In this document: in pieces, positions 45,915 through 56,765 of the stretch
Numbering within the stretch: position 1 is the first letter of the stretch
Layout: the number at the start of each line of letters is the position of its first letter
Source: Capsicum annuum
Lineage: Eukaryota > Streptophyta > Magnoliopsida > Solanales > Solanaceae
NCBI RefSeq assembly: GCF_002878395.1
Contig: NC_061121.1
Coordinates: 47,469,423-47,533,422 of the forward strand
Length of the DNA stretch: 64,000 bases
Direction: 5' to 3'
The notes under the pieces: generated by a model
What the model was told of the DNA's origin: nothing
Database searches by the model: none
The model's input: only the letters and a program-made list of their open reading frames with translations
Translations under genes and position numbers: made by a program

Positions 45915-46095
45915 AGAGGCTATTTATATTTCAGTCGACGGAGGCTATTTATATTCAAGAAGCTACTCAGTCGACTGAGGCTATTATATCTGAGCCAACG
46001 GGGGTTATTTACATTCCAACTGATGGAGGCTATTTACATTTTAGCCAACGGAGGCTATCTACATTTCATTTATTTCCCCGCCAGTCAGAGGCCTC
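45915..46095 (+). repeat. Short tandem repeat CGGAGGCTATTTACATT
   Basis: Six copies of (C/G)GAGGCTATTTA(C/T)ATT spaced about 26-35 bp, joined by CAGTCGAC / CAGCCAAC linkers. It lies in element B's 3' UTR; the 142-codon frame across it reflects the repeat and no domain. Confidence 0.75.
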
Positions 46096-46571
46096 CAAAA
46101 ACGAAGACAATACTAGTTTGAATATCTAAACTCTACTCTTTACATTATGATTTTAATTTATAATTTTTTGAACGACAGGTACTTTTCACCCTGTTCCCTA
46201 TTTTGAAGGGCCATGCAGTACAACGTAGAACTAACCTCTTAGCAGCAAACGGGGGCAAGCTAGCGGAATGTCAAGCATCCCTAGATACGTCAAGGATTTC
46301 GACAAAGAAACTCAACTCGACTTAACTCAAGTTTTCATTTTTATAATTTTCTTTATCATCACCAAGTGCCGTCTTAGTCCGACACTGGGGCAATTTTTGA
46401 AAAAAACTGTTATCTCTTTTTCTCTAAAGATCCTCAGCATATATCACTATCCAACGTTCCCTCATCTCCAGCTACTTCTAACAGCCGATTTCGGAATTGC
46501 ATCCGTATCCATTTCATTCATGCTAAATGTTTGTTATCATCCTTGAAGGAACCCAGTGTCACAATAATCGT
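46096..46571 (+). other. Element B 3' UTR, non-repetitive part
   Basis: About 480 bp without a supported gene. It includes a first ACTGGGGCAATTTTTGAAAA phrase at about 46383, matching the 3' UTR phrases in elements E and C. Confidence 0.45.
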
Positions 46572-46606
46572 ACACTGGGGAAAATTTTGATATTCATCAA
46601 AATTTT
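46572..46606 (+). other. ACTGGGG phrase with hairpin in the B 3' UTR
   Basis: ACACTGGGG is followed by AAAATTTTGATATTCATCAA with AATTTT completing an inverted repeat (AAAATTTTGAT / ATCAAAATTTT-like arms). The arrangement parallels the hairpin of element E at 3466-3508, suggesting a conserved structure. Confidence 0.5.
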
Positions 46607-46616
46607 GCTATAATTC

Positions 46617-46686
46617 GAACTACAAATGACCTGATTTCTCATGAAACCTGAGATATGTAGGCAGCTCAAGAACCGAAGCCCGGCCA
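46617..46686 (+). repeat. Seventh UTR motif copy in element B, near the PPT
   Basis: CGAACTACAAATGACCTGAT followed by CTGAGATATGTAGGCAGC, then GAACCGAAGCCCGG. It is isolated from the six-copy array by 1.8 kb and lies about 100 bases before the PPT. Confidence 0.65.
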
Positions 46687-46774
46687 TAATCTTCCAAAAT
46701 TATGCTTGTCCAAGACAAAATTGGGTGCGTCAACATGAGTGCCCAAAGATTTTCACCTAAATCTTCGGTCACTC

Positions 46775-46783
46775 AGGGGCAAC
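46775..46783 (+). promoter_or_regulatory. Polypurine tract of element B
   Basis: AGGGGCAAC sits directly before the 3' LTR start at 46784. TCAGGGGCAACTGTTGACACC is the usual Ogre-like boundary phrase. It primes plus-strand DNA synthesis. Confidence 0.65.
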
Positions 46784-47519
46784 TGTTGACACCCAATTTT
46801 GACTCACACTTTTTTCTTTAATTGTTTTACCGATGCTCCTTGACCCTAACTAATTTTCAAAAATTAAATTAAAAAATAAGATTCGTATTTTTGTTTCTAT
46901 TTCTATATTTATTTTAAAGAGAAATTTATTTTCTATCATAATATAAAATATTTTTATTAAATATAATTAAATATTTTTACGAATAAAAATATATATCTTT
47001 TGGTATTCACATTTACATTCTTTCTAATCTTTTATTTTAGGGCGATATTGCGACCATATGTATATATATATTCTTATTACATTAAATATATATTTTATAA
47101 GATGTACATATACTTTCTCATATTCTTGTTTTTATATATTATATTATTATTTTTCTACACGCATATATATATGCCAATAGTTTGTTAATATTAAATCGCG
47201 AAAAAAAAAGATATTAAATTAGATGCTTTAAGAATTATGTTTGTAATTTATATATGTTAAAACTAAAAAATAATTTTTGGGATATCAGGGAGCATTGATA
47301 AATTTAATTTTAGCAGAAAAGAGCATTCGGACTAGCAATAATCCAATTTCATTTTTTATTTCATCCGAATCTAGCTCTCATTTTATAAATTTTCAAACAA
47401 AAATCTGAAAATTCGCCCAAAATTTAGTACAATTTCCATGTTCATTTCACCTTTTTTCAATCTTGCCCATCACTGCGATTTTAACCTGAATTTCAAAGTT
47501 TCCAACCTTATATACATAC

Positions 47520-47582
<63 letters not shown>

Positions 47583-49766
47583 TCTACTATTCTTTTTAAT
47601 CTGTCTGATTAAATAACCGAATGGATAAAAATAATCAATTTTGAATAAACTTTTTTCATATATCTATTTAAATACACATACATATAAATATTTATTATTT
47701 ATTATTTATTTTTTTAAGGTGTTATTTTTTTAAAACCTTCTGATCTTTAATCGGACGGATCAAAACCAGTTAAATTTTAGGAGATCAGGGCATTAAATGC
47801 ACAGCTCCCACACCTGTTAAAGAACCAGAAAATGCGTTAACCCTTTCCCCAAAAAAACAACATTATATTATCATCCCATATTTCTCAAAACTACAACTAT
47901 GGCCGACCCTCCTCTCCTCCATCTCCTCTCCACCTATCTCCTTCATTCCTCAAACTAGAAAACCCCAAATTGCCATTGCCTGTAGCCATGGAAGACGCAG
48001 CTACCACACTTGCTAGAAAATCTCCCCTTTTTCTAAACGTCCAGCTCACGAATCTGAAGAAAACAGAAAGAATAGTCCAAAAAAGATGCAATAATTTATT
48101 TTTCATTTTGAATCCACCATTAATGACCTAGAAGAGCTGAGGTGCGAAGGGATTCATCATAAATTCAAATTTCCTCCTTCTTATTTTTTTTTATTATGAG
48201 GTTTTAAATTCGAACTTCAAGTCTGGATTTGTACCTATAAATGGATTTGTACCTATAAATGTTGGCCTTTCATTTCCATGGAGAGAGTGGAAAAAAGGCA
48301 AAAAAGGATTTGAAAAAAAAAAGCAAAAAAAAGGTGGAAAAAAAGAGAGAACAGAAACAAAAAAAAGAACAAATTGAGAGGGGAGAAAGGCTTAAGGGGG
48401 TGAAAATTTGAAACAAGAAAAAAAATTAAAAGAAAAGAGAGAAAGCAGTCTGTTTCAAAAGTCTTAGCAAGTTCTAATATATCTATAGCTGGTTTTCTCT
48501 TCAGTTTGGTGTTAAAGTTGGTGTTTCAATTTGAGTTCGAAGTCAATGGAATCTTGACGAGAAAACTCCAGTTTCGCTGTACCGAACAAGGTGCGAACCC
48601 CCTTTCTTGTTTTACTTTTATTTTATTTTTACCTGGTTTGGGTCGGCAAGTATGCTGGTCTAGTTTAGTTTGAATTTGTTAAAATTTGACGCTGACGTTG
48701 TTAAAGATAGATGACTGTCTGAATTTTGATCATTCAACTTATTGGAAATTGAATGTGAAATTGAGTATGCGTGTGATTTTATTTTAAGCTTGAGTTCTTC
48801 ATTGTTATTCCTCTGTCTTGTCGGTGAAATGTGGTGTTGTTTACATAAAACTATTTTGGGAATAAAAGTGTAATTTTCATGTGTTTCATGTCCATGGGAG
48901 TTTGTCTGGTCTTCAAAACCTGTTAACAGGATTTGGAGAAGATTGATGTTTTCAGGATAGGCAGTTTTGATTTGAAGCTTAGGTTATCGCTAGTATATTT
49001 TAGATTTGTGGATGTACCTAAATTTCGGTTTCGAAGATTATCATGGGTGGGAATACTATGGATATGTGTGGACTGCTGTGTTTTATTTTGTTTCTTAGTT
49101 TCTTGTTCCTCTTTTCTTTCTTTTCAAATTTTGTCCCACTAAAGATTAAATTGAGGTTCGGATTTAAGCCTAATTTATTGGCGAATAAATAGATATAGAT
49201 TTTGTTTTCGAGAAGTTATACCATATGGAGTTAGTAATACATGACTACCTTGTATTTTCAGGTCCAAAATCACCTTGGTGTCCCCTGTTTTAGATTCGAG
49301 TGGTGTTGAAATTTAATTTCCTAATTTGTATATCCTTTTACGTTTGGGTTGGTTGTTGCTTTATTTTGGCTAAAGTAAGCTCTTTTTTTGGAATAAACAA
49401 GGACTTCAAAAACCTCTGTGGTGATATGTTTCCTATAGTCCAAACTGTTTGCTATGAATTGGCTATTTGATTTTGCAAAACTGCGTCGTTCCACTTAATT
49501 TCTATTTGTTGCGTTATTCACTTCCTCCAGAAACTAGCATCTCCTTGATGTTGTCTTGACATAGCAGGTTTAAAAGGTTTATCTAATCCACATATTGTTT
49601 GACTTTTTTCCCTATTAACAAAAAAGAATATAGAATATGATATACTTTATCCATTTCAAAATTAATTAAGATTGTTCAATTTTATATCTTTGCGATGGAA
49701 AAATGATGAACTAGCACGATATTTCTTTCAGATGAACACAATTCTAGTTAACATTTTCCAAATGTG
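46784..49766 (+). repeat. 3' LTR of element B, first 3 kb, cut by element C
   Basis: It begins TGTTGACACCCAATTTTGAC and aligns with 32737-35612. The last bases, TTTTCCAAATGTG, match the 5' LTR, which continues GCACATGCATTT; instead TGTAGACACG of element C follows. A (TA)n run at about 47531-47578 is much longer than the matching run in the 5' LTR (about 33480-33497). Confidence 0.9.
48225..48260 (+). repeat. Tandem duplication of the TATA box in the B 3' LTR
   Basis: GGATTTGTACCTATAAAT occurs twice in direct succession (48225-48242 and 48243-48260). The 5' LTR has only one copy (TATAAATA at 34163). It is an 18-bp local duplication that doubles the core promoter element. Confidence 0.8.
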
Positions 49767-51677
49767 TGTAGACACGTAATTTTGTCCCTCCCAAAAACCC
49801 AATTCATCCATTTTTACCTCGCGTTGTCATACACTCTTACCCACGTGATTATCTCTCCATAAAATAACAAAAATAACAACCCTTAACAAATTTTACCTTG
49901 TCTTAATCCTATCCTAACAACCTCTCTAATTAAAAGTGGACACCTCACACCTCCCCATCCCATTCCCCTACCACCTTACCCCACTCACGTGTCTCACATA
50001 TCAACACAGAAAAGAGAATCATCAATATATACACTGAGAAATATCATTCACAGGGGGAGAGACCCATATACACACAAAAGTTCTTCTTCCAATTCACAGA
50101 GCTTCACCTAACCATTCATGATTCCCTCACAGAAAACACTCTCCATCGTCACTCATTCCACACCCACACCATTGACGTACATCCCAATTCACAACATACA
50201 TACTCGCATAAACATCATACACACACAGTGACAAAAAGCAATTCACGCACAGATTGAGAGAGAACAGTAAGGAGAAAAATAGAGCAATATCACCAGAGTT
50301 CACTGTTCCGTTGAACCAACTCCGGTGTCATTCCTTTAACCTCCGTTTCTAACCAAAATTGATACCTCATGATTGGTTCCAGCGAATTCCCACGAAATAA
50401 CGTCAGAAACCTTGTAAATCATTGAAAATAACCATGCCCACAGCCGATCGAGCTCACCGGAGCTTCGGTGAAACAAGTCGCCCCAACCAGTCCCAATTCT
50501 AGTAAAGTTTGTCGTAAATCTGTTAAAACAATAGCTGGGGGTGCAAAATTGGTACGGGTTTGTCTTCGTTGTGTGTTTTTCTAATTTGGGTCGATAAAAA
50601 AATAGAAAAAAAGGCTATTCAAGTTGGTTGTTCGTCATTGAGGTTGGGTTCGAGATTTTGATGCAGTTTTAGTTGGAAGCAGCAATTTCAATTAAAAAGT
50701 ATTGAGGTCCATTTCTCAACTCATTCTCTATTCTATTTTGGAATTTTGGTTGTTTGTTATGGGTGTGAATAACTGGTTTGTTTAACATGCTTGAATCTTT
50801 ATTGTGTGTACGTGGTTGGTATTGGATTTGATAGTCGATGAATTGGTTTAATCATGTTGAGAATGAATTTGGGAAATGGGAATCGAAAATTGATAAAAGT
50901 GAATATTATGGGATTTTGGTTCATTGTTGATGTTGAACGTGATACGTCGTCAAGTGGTTAGGAAAATAGTGGGCTTGGGTTGGCAAATTTAAAATTGGTG
51001 GATTGTTGAAATATTTGGAATATTTGTTGAATGTGTAAATATTTGTTGAGTGGTTCTTTCTATTTTAACGCATAAAATTGAGAAAAAACTGTATTCATTT
51101 AGCCGGGGAATGCCCCGAGGTCTTATAAACTTATTCATCGGGGAATGCCCCAAAGTATCATGTACGCAAAGGAGGCTCATGATCAAGGCTCAAGGCATTG
51201 GTTAAAGCATTGGAGAACAGTTTAGGATTAGTGTAGGTTTACTTTTTAGTACCTTTTTATTTTGGACTGTATAATTGGACTGGATACTATATTTTAGATT
51301 CATTTTGTTTGTGGTTGATTGTTTTATGTGTTTTGTGTGGTTTATACATTCGTGATGTCAAATTAGCCGATACGCTTCACCAAACGACCGTGGTCGAACC
51401 ACAGAATCGAGGGGTGCCTAACACCTTCCCTTCGGCCAACAGAATTCCTTAATCGGAATCTTTGTTCGCGGATCAGTTTTAGAGTCAAAACCATTTTGAA
51501 AAAGAATTTTCAAAGGTGACTTGACACACACGATTTATGTCAAGTGGCGAATCTGAATAAAAAAATGTAAATAATCCTTTTTCGAAGCAAATTTTCAACG
51601 TTTTATCACTTTAATAATAAAAACCCTTTCGAACCTTAAAAACAAATCTTTTTGGAGTTGAAAAAAGGGGTGTGACA
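49767..51677 (+). repeat. 5' LTR of element C (1911 bp)
   Basis: It starts TGTAGACACGTAATTTTGTC and ends GGGGTGTGACA. U5 carries GTGGTCGAACCAC (a small hairpin) and GAGGGGTGCCTAACACC, as in element A. A TATATA word at 50026-50031 is kept in the 3' LTR (58884-58889) and may be the promoter. In the first 100 bases I count about 9 differences from the 3' LTR, mostly transitions. Confidence 0.85.
51545..51555 (+). promoter_or_regulatory. PBS-like core inside U5 of element C
   Basis: TGGCGAATCTG, one mismatch to the PBS core TGGCGACTCTG, lies 137 bases upstream of the real PBS in the context TCAAGTGGCGAATCTG. Confidence 0.5.
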
Positions 51678-51681
51678 GCTC

Positions 51682-51698
51682 TGGTGACTCCGCTGGGA
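51682..51698 (+). promoter_or_regulatory. tRNA-Arg-type primer-binding site of element C
   Basis: TGGTGACTCCGCTGGGA, two substitutions and one missing G relative to the tRNA-Arg complement, four bases after the LTR end. Confidence 0.75.
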
Positions 51699-52673
51699 AT
51701 TTTTCAGAATTCGAGCTTATTTTGGAGTTGTATCGGCTTAGTTTGGCACTATAGGTGTATAGACATTTTGTTTGTGTTGTTTTGTGTTATTGTTTATCAT
51801 TATTGAGTGCCTACGTGCTCTTTGTTTACAGTTTTTACTTTATGTGTTACCATTTTATATTTGGCATCATGTGCATAACCCGAGACTTTTTTTCTGCAAC
51901 AAGTCCGTAGTACACGTGTATACAGGACCTATAGTTGAGTCACCCTTATTTTAGGAGGGGGAGCCGTTAGATTGTATGAAGTAGATGGACAGCTAAAGCA
52001 ATCCACTATCGACCATACGCTCCCCCGAACAGCCTTATTAGTGGACTCCAACGTAGGTCAGCCTTTAGGTCATGCTTATCTGCATCATATTGAGACCTAG
52101 CGGGACCCACTTGGTCATTTGACGGACTGATTTTAGGGAAAGCATGTGTTAGAAGTAAAGTGTATAGGCATTGTGAAATCGAAAAAAAAGAGTGAGTCAA
52201 AAAGAAAAAAAAAGAGTTTTGTAGTTTATTTTTAGAGTTCTTTATGTCTTTTGTCCTTCGCAACCCAAAATTCAAAAATATTTTTTTTACCTTTTGAATT
52301 TATTTTCTCAAAAACAAAAATTCAAAAAAAAAAATCTTACTTTTTGCACTCATTTGTCAAAAAAAAAAAACATCAAAAAGAATTTTCTCTTGTTTCATTA
52401 GTGAGCATTTACAATTCAAATTTAAAAAAAACTATATTTCTTAGGAGCTTTTTATAAAAGGAAAATTCTAAAAATGGTAGAAGTTTTGTACGTTTCATAT
52501 AACGAAATTACCAAAAAGATTTTTTCATTCATAATTGTTGGTGTCAGTTTTATGTGAAGTATCTAATTAAAAATTCAAAAAGATTTTATTGACGTCGTTC
52601 ATCGTCCGTCTATGGTCGTGTCTCTTTAGTTAGGGTCAATCTGCTAGTTAATCCTCATTTGTCCAATCTGGAC

Positions 52674-52740
52674 GAACTACGGACCCTTGATTCTCCTCTC
52701 TCGGGAGTGAGATACGTAGGCAGTCTATTGTTGGTTCGGG
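52674..52740 (+). repeat. Conserved UTR motif copy 1, element C leader
   Basis: GAACTACGGACCCTTGATTC, then TCTCGGGAGTGAGATACGTA with GGCAGTC, then TTGGTTCGGGG. The CTCTCGGGAG part can pair locally. Confidence 0.8.
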
Positions 52741-53079
52741 GATCTTATTTGAAAAATTAAAAAAAAAAATTCTTCACTCTTTATTAGAATAGGTGTTTCA
52801 TATACATCTTTAAAAAAAAACTACAAAAAAAAACTTTTCCTTTAATAGGTTCAAGTTTCATTTTCATATGAAATTCAAAATCGAAAAACCAAAAAGATTT
52901 TTCTTTGGTAATCATAGGTTTCATTTTGTATAGGGAGTTTAAACATGAAAAATGCAAAAAAAATTAAAAAAATTTGCCAATTCTTTTGACAATTTGTTAT
53001 TTCCTTTTCTTTTTAACGTTTCAAGAAAAAGAAAAAAGAAAGGAAAAAGAATTAATTGGCCATTTTGACAAGACTTCAT

Positions 53080-53146
53080 GAACTGCGCACACCTGATTCT
53101 TCTCTCTCGGGAGTGAGATACGTAGGCGCCCCTCTTGGGTTCGGTG
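53080..53146 (+). repeat. Conserved UTR motif copy 2, element C leader
   Basis: GAACTGCGCACACCTGATTC, then CTCGGGAGTGAGATACGTAG with GCGCCCC, then TGGGTTCGGTGACC. It ends about 140 bases before the gag ATG. Confidence 0.8.
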
Positions 53147-53288
53147 ACCTTTTCAAAAAGAAAAAAAAGGTTTTGGAAAAAAAGTATTGAATTTTAATGC
53201 ATTTGTTATCTCTTGTTCAGTTAGTTTGGTGGTTGGTTTGTGGAATTTTGGATGGTCCTCCATATTTCACCAAGTCACAGAGAAAGTT

Positions 53289-55182
53289 ATGGCCAACAAG
53301 GATATCGAGTTTGTTGTCACTGATCAGAAAGGGAGTTCGAGCTATGAGAATTTAGGAGCTAATGAAGAGATTCGTAAATTAAGGCAACAAATGATAGAAA
53401 TACATCGAGTTTGGGCTAATGGGTTGCCACCTCCTTCATTTCCTGCTGATAATCTGGAATATCTTTCTATATTGCCTCCAGTGTCATATACACAGTTTCC
53501 TATTTTTGTTGACACACCACAACATGCATCAGAACCTGCTCCGGGGCAACACTATCCAAACACTTTCAATATTTATTTCCTCACTCCTCAACACAAAGCT
53601 ACCACATGCTCGGCTCCATCCACTGTTTATGTTTTTGTAGCACCACCCCCACCCGAAGCTCCTACTTTTGAGGTTTATCCACAAGTTGTGCCTCCCCACT
53701 CTGCGAGAGATCCTGTATTGAATATTTTTACTAATCAACATCATGCTATTGAGCCCACATTTAAGTTGACTAATCTTTATGGATATACTCAGCCGCTTGA
53801 ATTTCCTCTTAACACTGAGAAGCCTGTTATAACAAAAGAACAAGAGAAAATAACCAGAAAATTGAGAAGTTTAGAATTAGCTATGAAAGACCTCCAGGGA
53901 ATTGGGGGTACAAAAGTGTCTGATATAAAGATCTGTGCATGTTTCCAGGGGTTCAGCTTCCTTTTGGTTTTAAAATGCTGAAGTTTGAGAAATATGATAG
54001 ACATGGCGATCCTGTAGCACATTTGAGATGTTATTGCAACCAACTAAGGGGTGCTGGGGAAAGAAAGAATTACTCATGGCATATTTTGGTGAGAGTCTTT
54101 CAGGCCTAGCTTCGGAATGGTTTGTTGACAAAGACATCGACAAGTGGATTAGTTGGGATGACCTAGCTAATGAATTTGTGCAATAATTCCAATACAATGT
54201 GGAGTTAATTCCTGATGAGAAATACCTAAGTAAATGAAGAAAAAGAGTACTGAGACTTTCAAAGAGTATGCGATTAGATGGCGTGAACAAACTGCTAGGG
54301 TGAAACCGTCAATGAAAGAAAGTAAGATAGTAGAGGTATTTATTCAAGCGCGGGATGAAACATATTGTCAATACTTGTTACTTGCATTAGGCAAGCCATT
54401 TATTGAGGTCCTCAAAATGGGGAAGATGATAGAGGATGGAATTAAGATCGGCCGTATTGTGAGTTTTGCAATATTGAACACAACTGCTCAAGCAATTCAA
54501 AAAGGTTTGGGAAGTGTCAGAGCGAAGAAGTATGAAGAAGATGCATCTGCCATTATAGTTGGACAACAGGCACGAGTAAGAGGAACACACCATCGTTACT
54601 CATAGGCTCAAACACAAGCTTATGCCCAAGCTCCACAGAATCACTCCCAAAATCTATTATACTCTATTCTTCCACTACCATATCCAGTATATAATGCACA
54701 ACCATATGTCCAATCCCCTTCTTACCCATAATGGCGTGCACCAACTCCTCAGAGTCATCCTCAAACTCCACAAACATACCAAAGCCCTTCTAGGCTAGAT
54801 TTTCGGTCAAAGCTAAATAATGAAATGAGGCAGAAGTCAAGGGATAGCTTCACACCAATTGGAGACTCATATGCCAGTTTATTTCAGAGATTGGTACAGC
54901 AGGGCATGATTACTCTTCTTCTTAGGTATACTCCTGACCTACATTTAAGAAGTTTTGATCCTAATGTATGATGTGCATATCATTCTGATATTCAGGGTCA
55001 CAGTATTAAAGATTGTCGTGCTTTGAAAAGAGAAAATGAAAATATGAATCAAGATAAATCAATTATGGTGCAGAACATTGACAGTGAGGAAAGTTCTAGT
55101 CATGCTGATATGCAAACCAGTGGCTAAGATGTCAGGCTGAGCAATTGAGAAGTCACCCCTCTCCCTACTAGGAAGAGGTCTG
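53289..55182 (+). pseudogene. gag: Element C gag plus pre-intron tail (protease deleted)
   Basis: Start at the ATG at 53289 (MANKDIEFVVTDQKGSSSYE); an upstream in-frame ATG at 53187 is possible but has no family support. A leucine-rich EEIRKLRQQMIEIHRVWANG helix and a long Pro-rich region (53430-53800) precede the capsid block (DLCMFPGVQLPFGFKMLKFE after a frameshift near 53935; DPVAHLRCYCNQLRGAG). From 54234: TFKEYAIRWREQTARVKPSM and FIEVLKMGKMIEDGIKIGRI, a Tyr/Pro/Gln-rich tail, and a knuckle CAYHSDIQGHSIKDC near 54970-55015. It then jumps to HADMQTSG and VTPLPTRKR, the residues that in A lie after the protease. Stops and frameshifts are present. Confidence 0.8.
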
Positions 55183-55363
55183 GTAACCTGTTTTGGTTTA
55201 TTTTCTGTTATCCAAATTATTTTAGGGTTGTAGCTCGGGATCTATCTTGTTCTGTCCTTTGTCGTTATGTTCAAATTCTTCTATCTTTCATTTTAATTAA
55301 ATGGAGTGTCCTTTTTTCCTCTGTGTTTTAAATTTATGTTGTTTGTTTGTTTTCTTTACATAG
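55183..55363 (+). other. Retained intron segment in element C
   Basis: GTAACCTGTTTTGG at the donor, T-rich interior, TTTCTTTACATAG at the acceptor, 181 bp. It lies at the same place relative to coding sequence as the intron of element A. The joined frame is off by one base, so it is decayed or slightly mis-set. An intron kept in both copies argues these copies did not pass through the spliced form. Confidence 0.6.
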
Positions 55364-55540
55364 TATATTTTATGTTGATTCTAGTGTTATGACATGCTAG
55401 CAGAATTTTCATCCAGATCTTAAAATCCAGTTTAAGTATGAGCATTGAGTCAAAGGATTAATGTGAGAAAAAGAGAGTATCTGAGGACATAGGTAGAGTG
55501 TTAAGACATTTGGTCACAAGTTGAAGCCTTATTTGAAAAA
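55364..55540 (+). pseudogene. pol: Element C pol-leader remnant
   Basis: Directly after the acceptor the sequence parallels A's second exon at nucleotide level (TATGTTGATTCTAG..GTTATGACATGC against TATGCCGATTCTAATGATATGACATGC). Homology fades within about 150 bases. No RT motif is reached. Confidence 0.5.
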
Positions 55541-56122
55541 TTAAGGCAATTATTTTGAGAATTGCAAGAATAACTTGTTCATCAATTGAAAGACATGTCT
55601 CAATTAGGTCAAATAGTGAATGTGTGGTCCTACATCAAAAGGAACAGAAAAATCAGCTCCACGAAAGCATGAGTTATTCGATGTGAGGAATATACAACAA
55701 AGGTAGAGTTTGCGGAAGAAGTAGTGACGCACAGACTCAGTCAAAGTTAATGTTGTAAGAGATGTCACAATGATCTTCATCTTTCACTTTCACTTGCATG
55801 CTATCTACTAGTATTTTCAAGGATTGATATGACGAAGGCATTTTATTCTATTATCCAAACATTGTGTCATCCTTTGTTTACCCCATTTGAGCTTTAGTCC
55901 TATTTTATTTCATTCCCTTCTTTTGGAATCAAGATAGAGTCAACAAAACTCAAAAGAAAAGTGTCGAGCAAAAGAATAGAGTCAGAAAGTTTCAAAAAAA
56001 AAAGAGAAAAAATATGTCCAAAAAGAAAAAAGAGTGTAAAGAAAAATAAAATCCGAAAAATCATAAAGAAAAAAAAATTCAAAAGAAAAAAAGAAATTAG
56101 AATCAAGCAAAACAAGCTGCCA
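55541..56122 (+). other. Element C internal region, non-coding
   Basis: About 580 bp. Purine-rich (AAAAAGAAAA-like) from about 55940 to 56100. No pol motifs remain. Confidence 0.45.
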
Positions 56123-56193
56123 GAACTACGCGTGACCTGATTCTCCTCTTTCGAGGGTGAGATACGTAGGCTGCCCTACTCTGGGGCCGGTCC
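56123..56193 (+). repeat. Conserved UTR motif copy 3, element C 3' UTR
   Basis: GAACTACGCGTGACCTGATT, then TCGAGGGTGAGATACGTAGG with CTGCCC, then GGGGCCGGTCC. An ACTGGGGCATGGG phrase follows at about 56230, matching the 3' UTR phrase of elements B and E. Confidence 0.8.
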
Positions 56194-56505
56194 AACCAAA
56201 TAAATAGTTTAGAGTCACCTAGCCAAAAAAACTGGGGCATGGGTTAATTCTCATTGTTTGATTCGATTCTAAAAGATGTAAGTCCTACCCCACTTCAAGT
56301 GTCGTTTGAGCCTCATGTTATCCTTTCTTTCTAACCCTATCCAAAAGCCAAGGTACAACCAAAGAAAGACCTTCAGATCAATCTTTGAGAATGTTAAGGC
56401 TAAGCATGTAAGGGATATGAAATGTTAAGGCTAAGCATGTAAGGGATATGATGACGCATTTACTACTTGTCTTCCTCAGCATAAGGAATCAGGGGAAAAA
56501 TAAAA
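56194..56505 (+). other. Element C 3' UTR spacer
   Basis: Non-coding. Includes a 28-bp direct duplication around AATGTTAAGGCTAAGCATGT (56390-56450). Confidence 0.5.
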
Positions 56506-56765
56506 ATGAGAGAGTCTTATTAGTGAAAACCCTCACGGGCACCATAAGGCGATGGTAAGTCAAGAGAAATACAAATGAGAGAGTCTTATTGGTGAAAACC
56601 CTTTTGGGCACCATAAGATGATGGTAAGTTGAAAGAAATAAAAATGAGAGAGCCTTATTGGTGAAAACCCTCACGGGCACCATCAGGCGATGTTGAGTTG
56701 AGAGAAAGAGAATGAAAGGCTTATTGGCAAAAACCCTTCAAGGTGTCACTAGCCGAATGAGGTCT
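56506..56765 (+). repeat. Tandem array of about 68 bp x 4 in element C 3' UTR
   Basis: Units start near 56506, 56574, 56644 and 56710 with ATGAGAGAGTCTTATTGGTG, then AAAACCCTCACGGGCACCAT and a GCGATGGTAAGT tail; the fourth is diverged. The 64-codon minus-strand frame is a repeat translation. Confidence 0.8.

Larger units (their letters stand above)
32737..49766 (+). mobile_element. Element B: Ogre-type retrotransposon with both LTRs, 3' LTR interrupted
   Basis: 5' LTR (32737-37672), PBS, ORF1, gag, then a deletion straight into RT, RNase H, archaeal-type RNase H, integrase, a motif-rich 3' UTR, PPT and the first about 3 kb of the 3' LTR (46784-49766), which is cut by element C. The LTR start TGTTCACACCC / TGTTGACACCC and size of about 4.9 kb are typical of Ogre. 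Stops and frameshifts occur throughout. The end of its 3' LTR must lie beyond elements C and D, outside the window. Confidence 0.9.
51699..53288 (+). other. Element C leader, no ORF1
   Basis: About 1.6 kb of leader with long A-rich and T-rich stretches (52190-53180). ORF1, present here in elements A and B, is missing: no TPTLEEI-like block is found in any frame. Two UTR motif copies are present (52674-52740, 53080-53146). Confidence 0.6.

Noticed and set aside
45701..46129. 142-codon plus-strand frame in element B after integrase
   Set aside because: It crosses two degenerate tandem arrays of the 3' UTR, begins inside one of them and has no domain-like sequence.
52251..52457. Phe/Lys-rich frame in the leader of element C
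   Set aside because: It arises from alternating poly-A and poly-T runs and has no counterpart in elements A or B, where ORF1 occupies this position.
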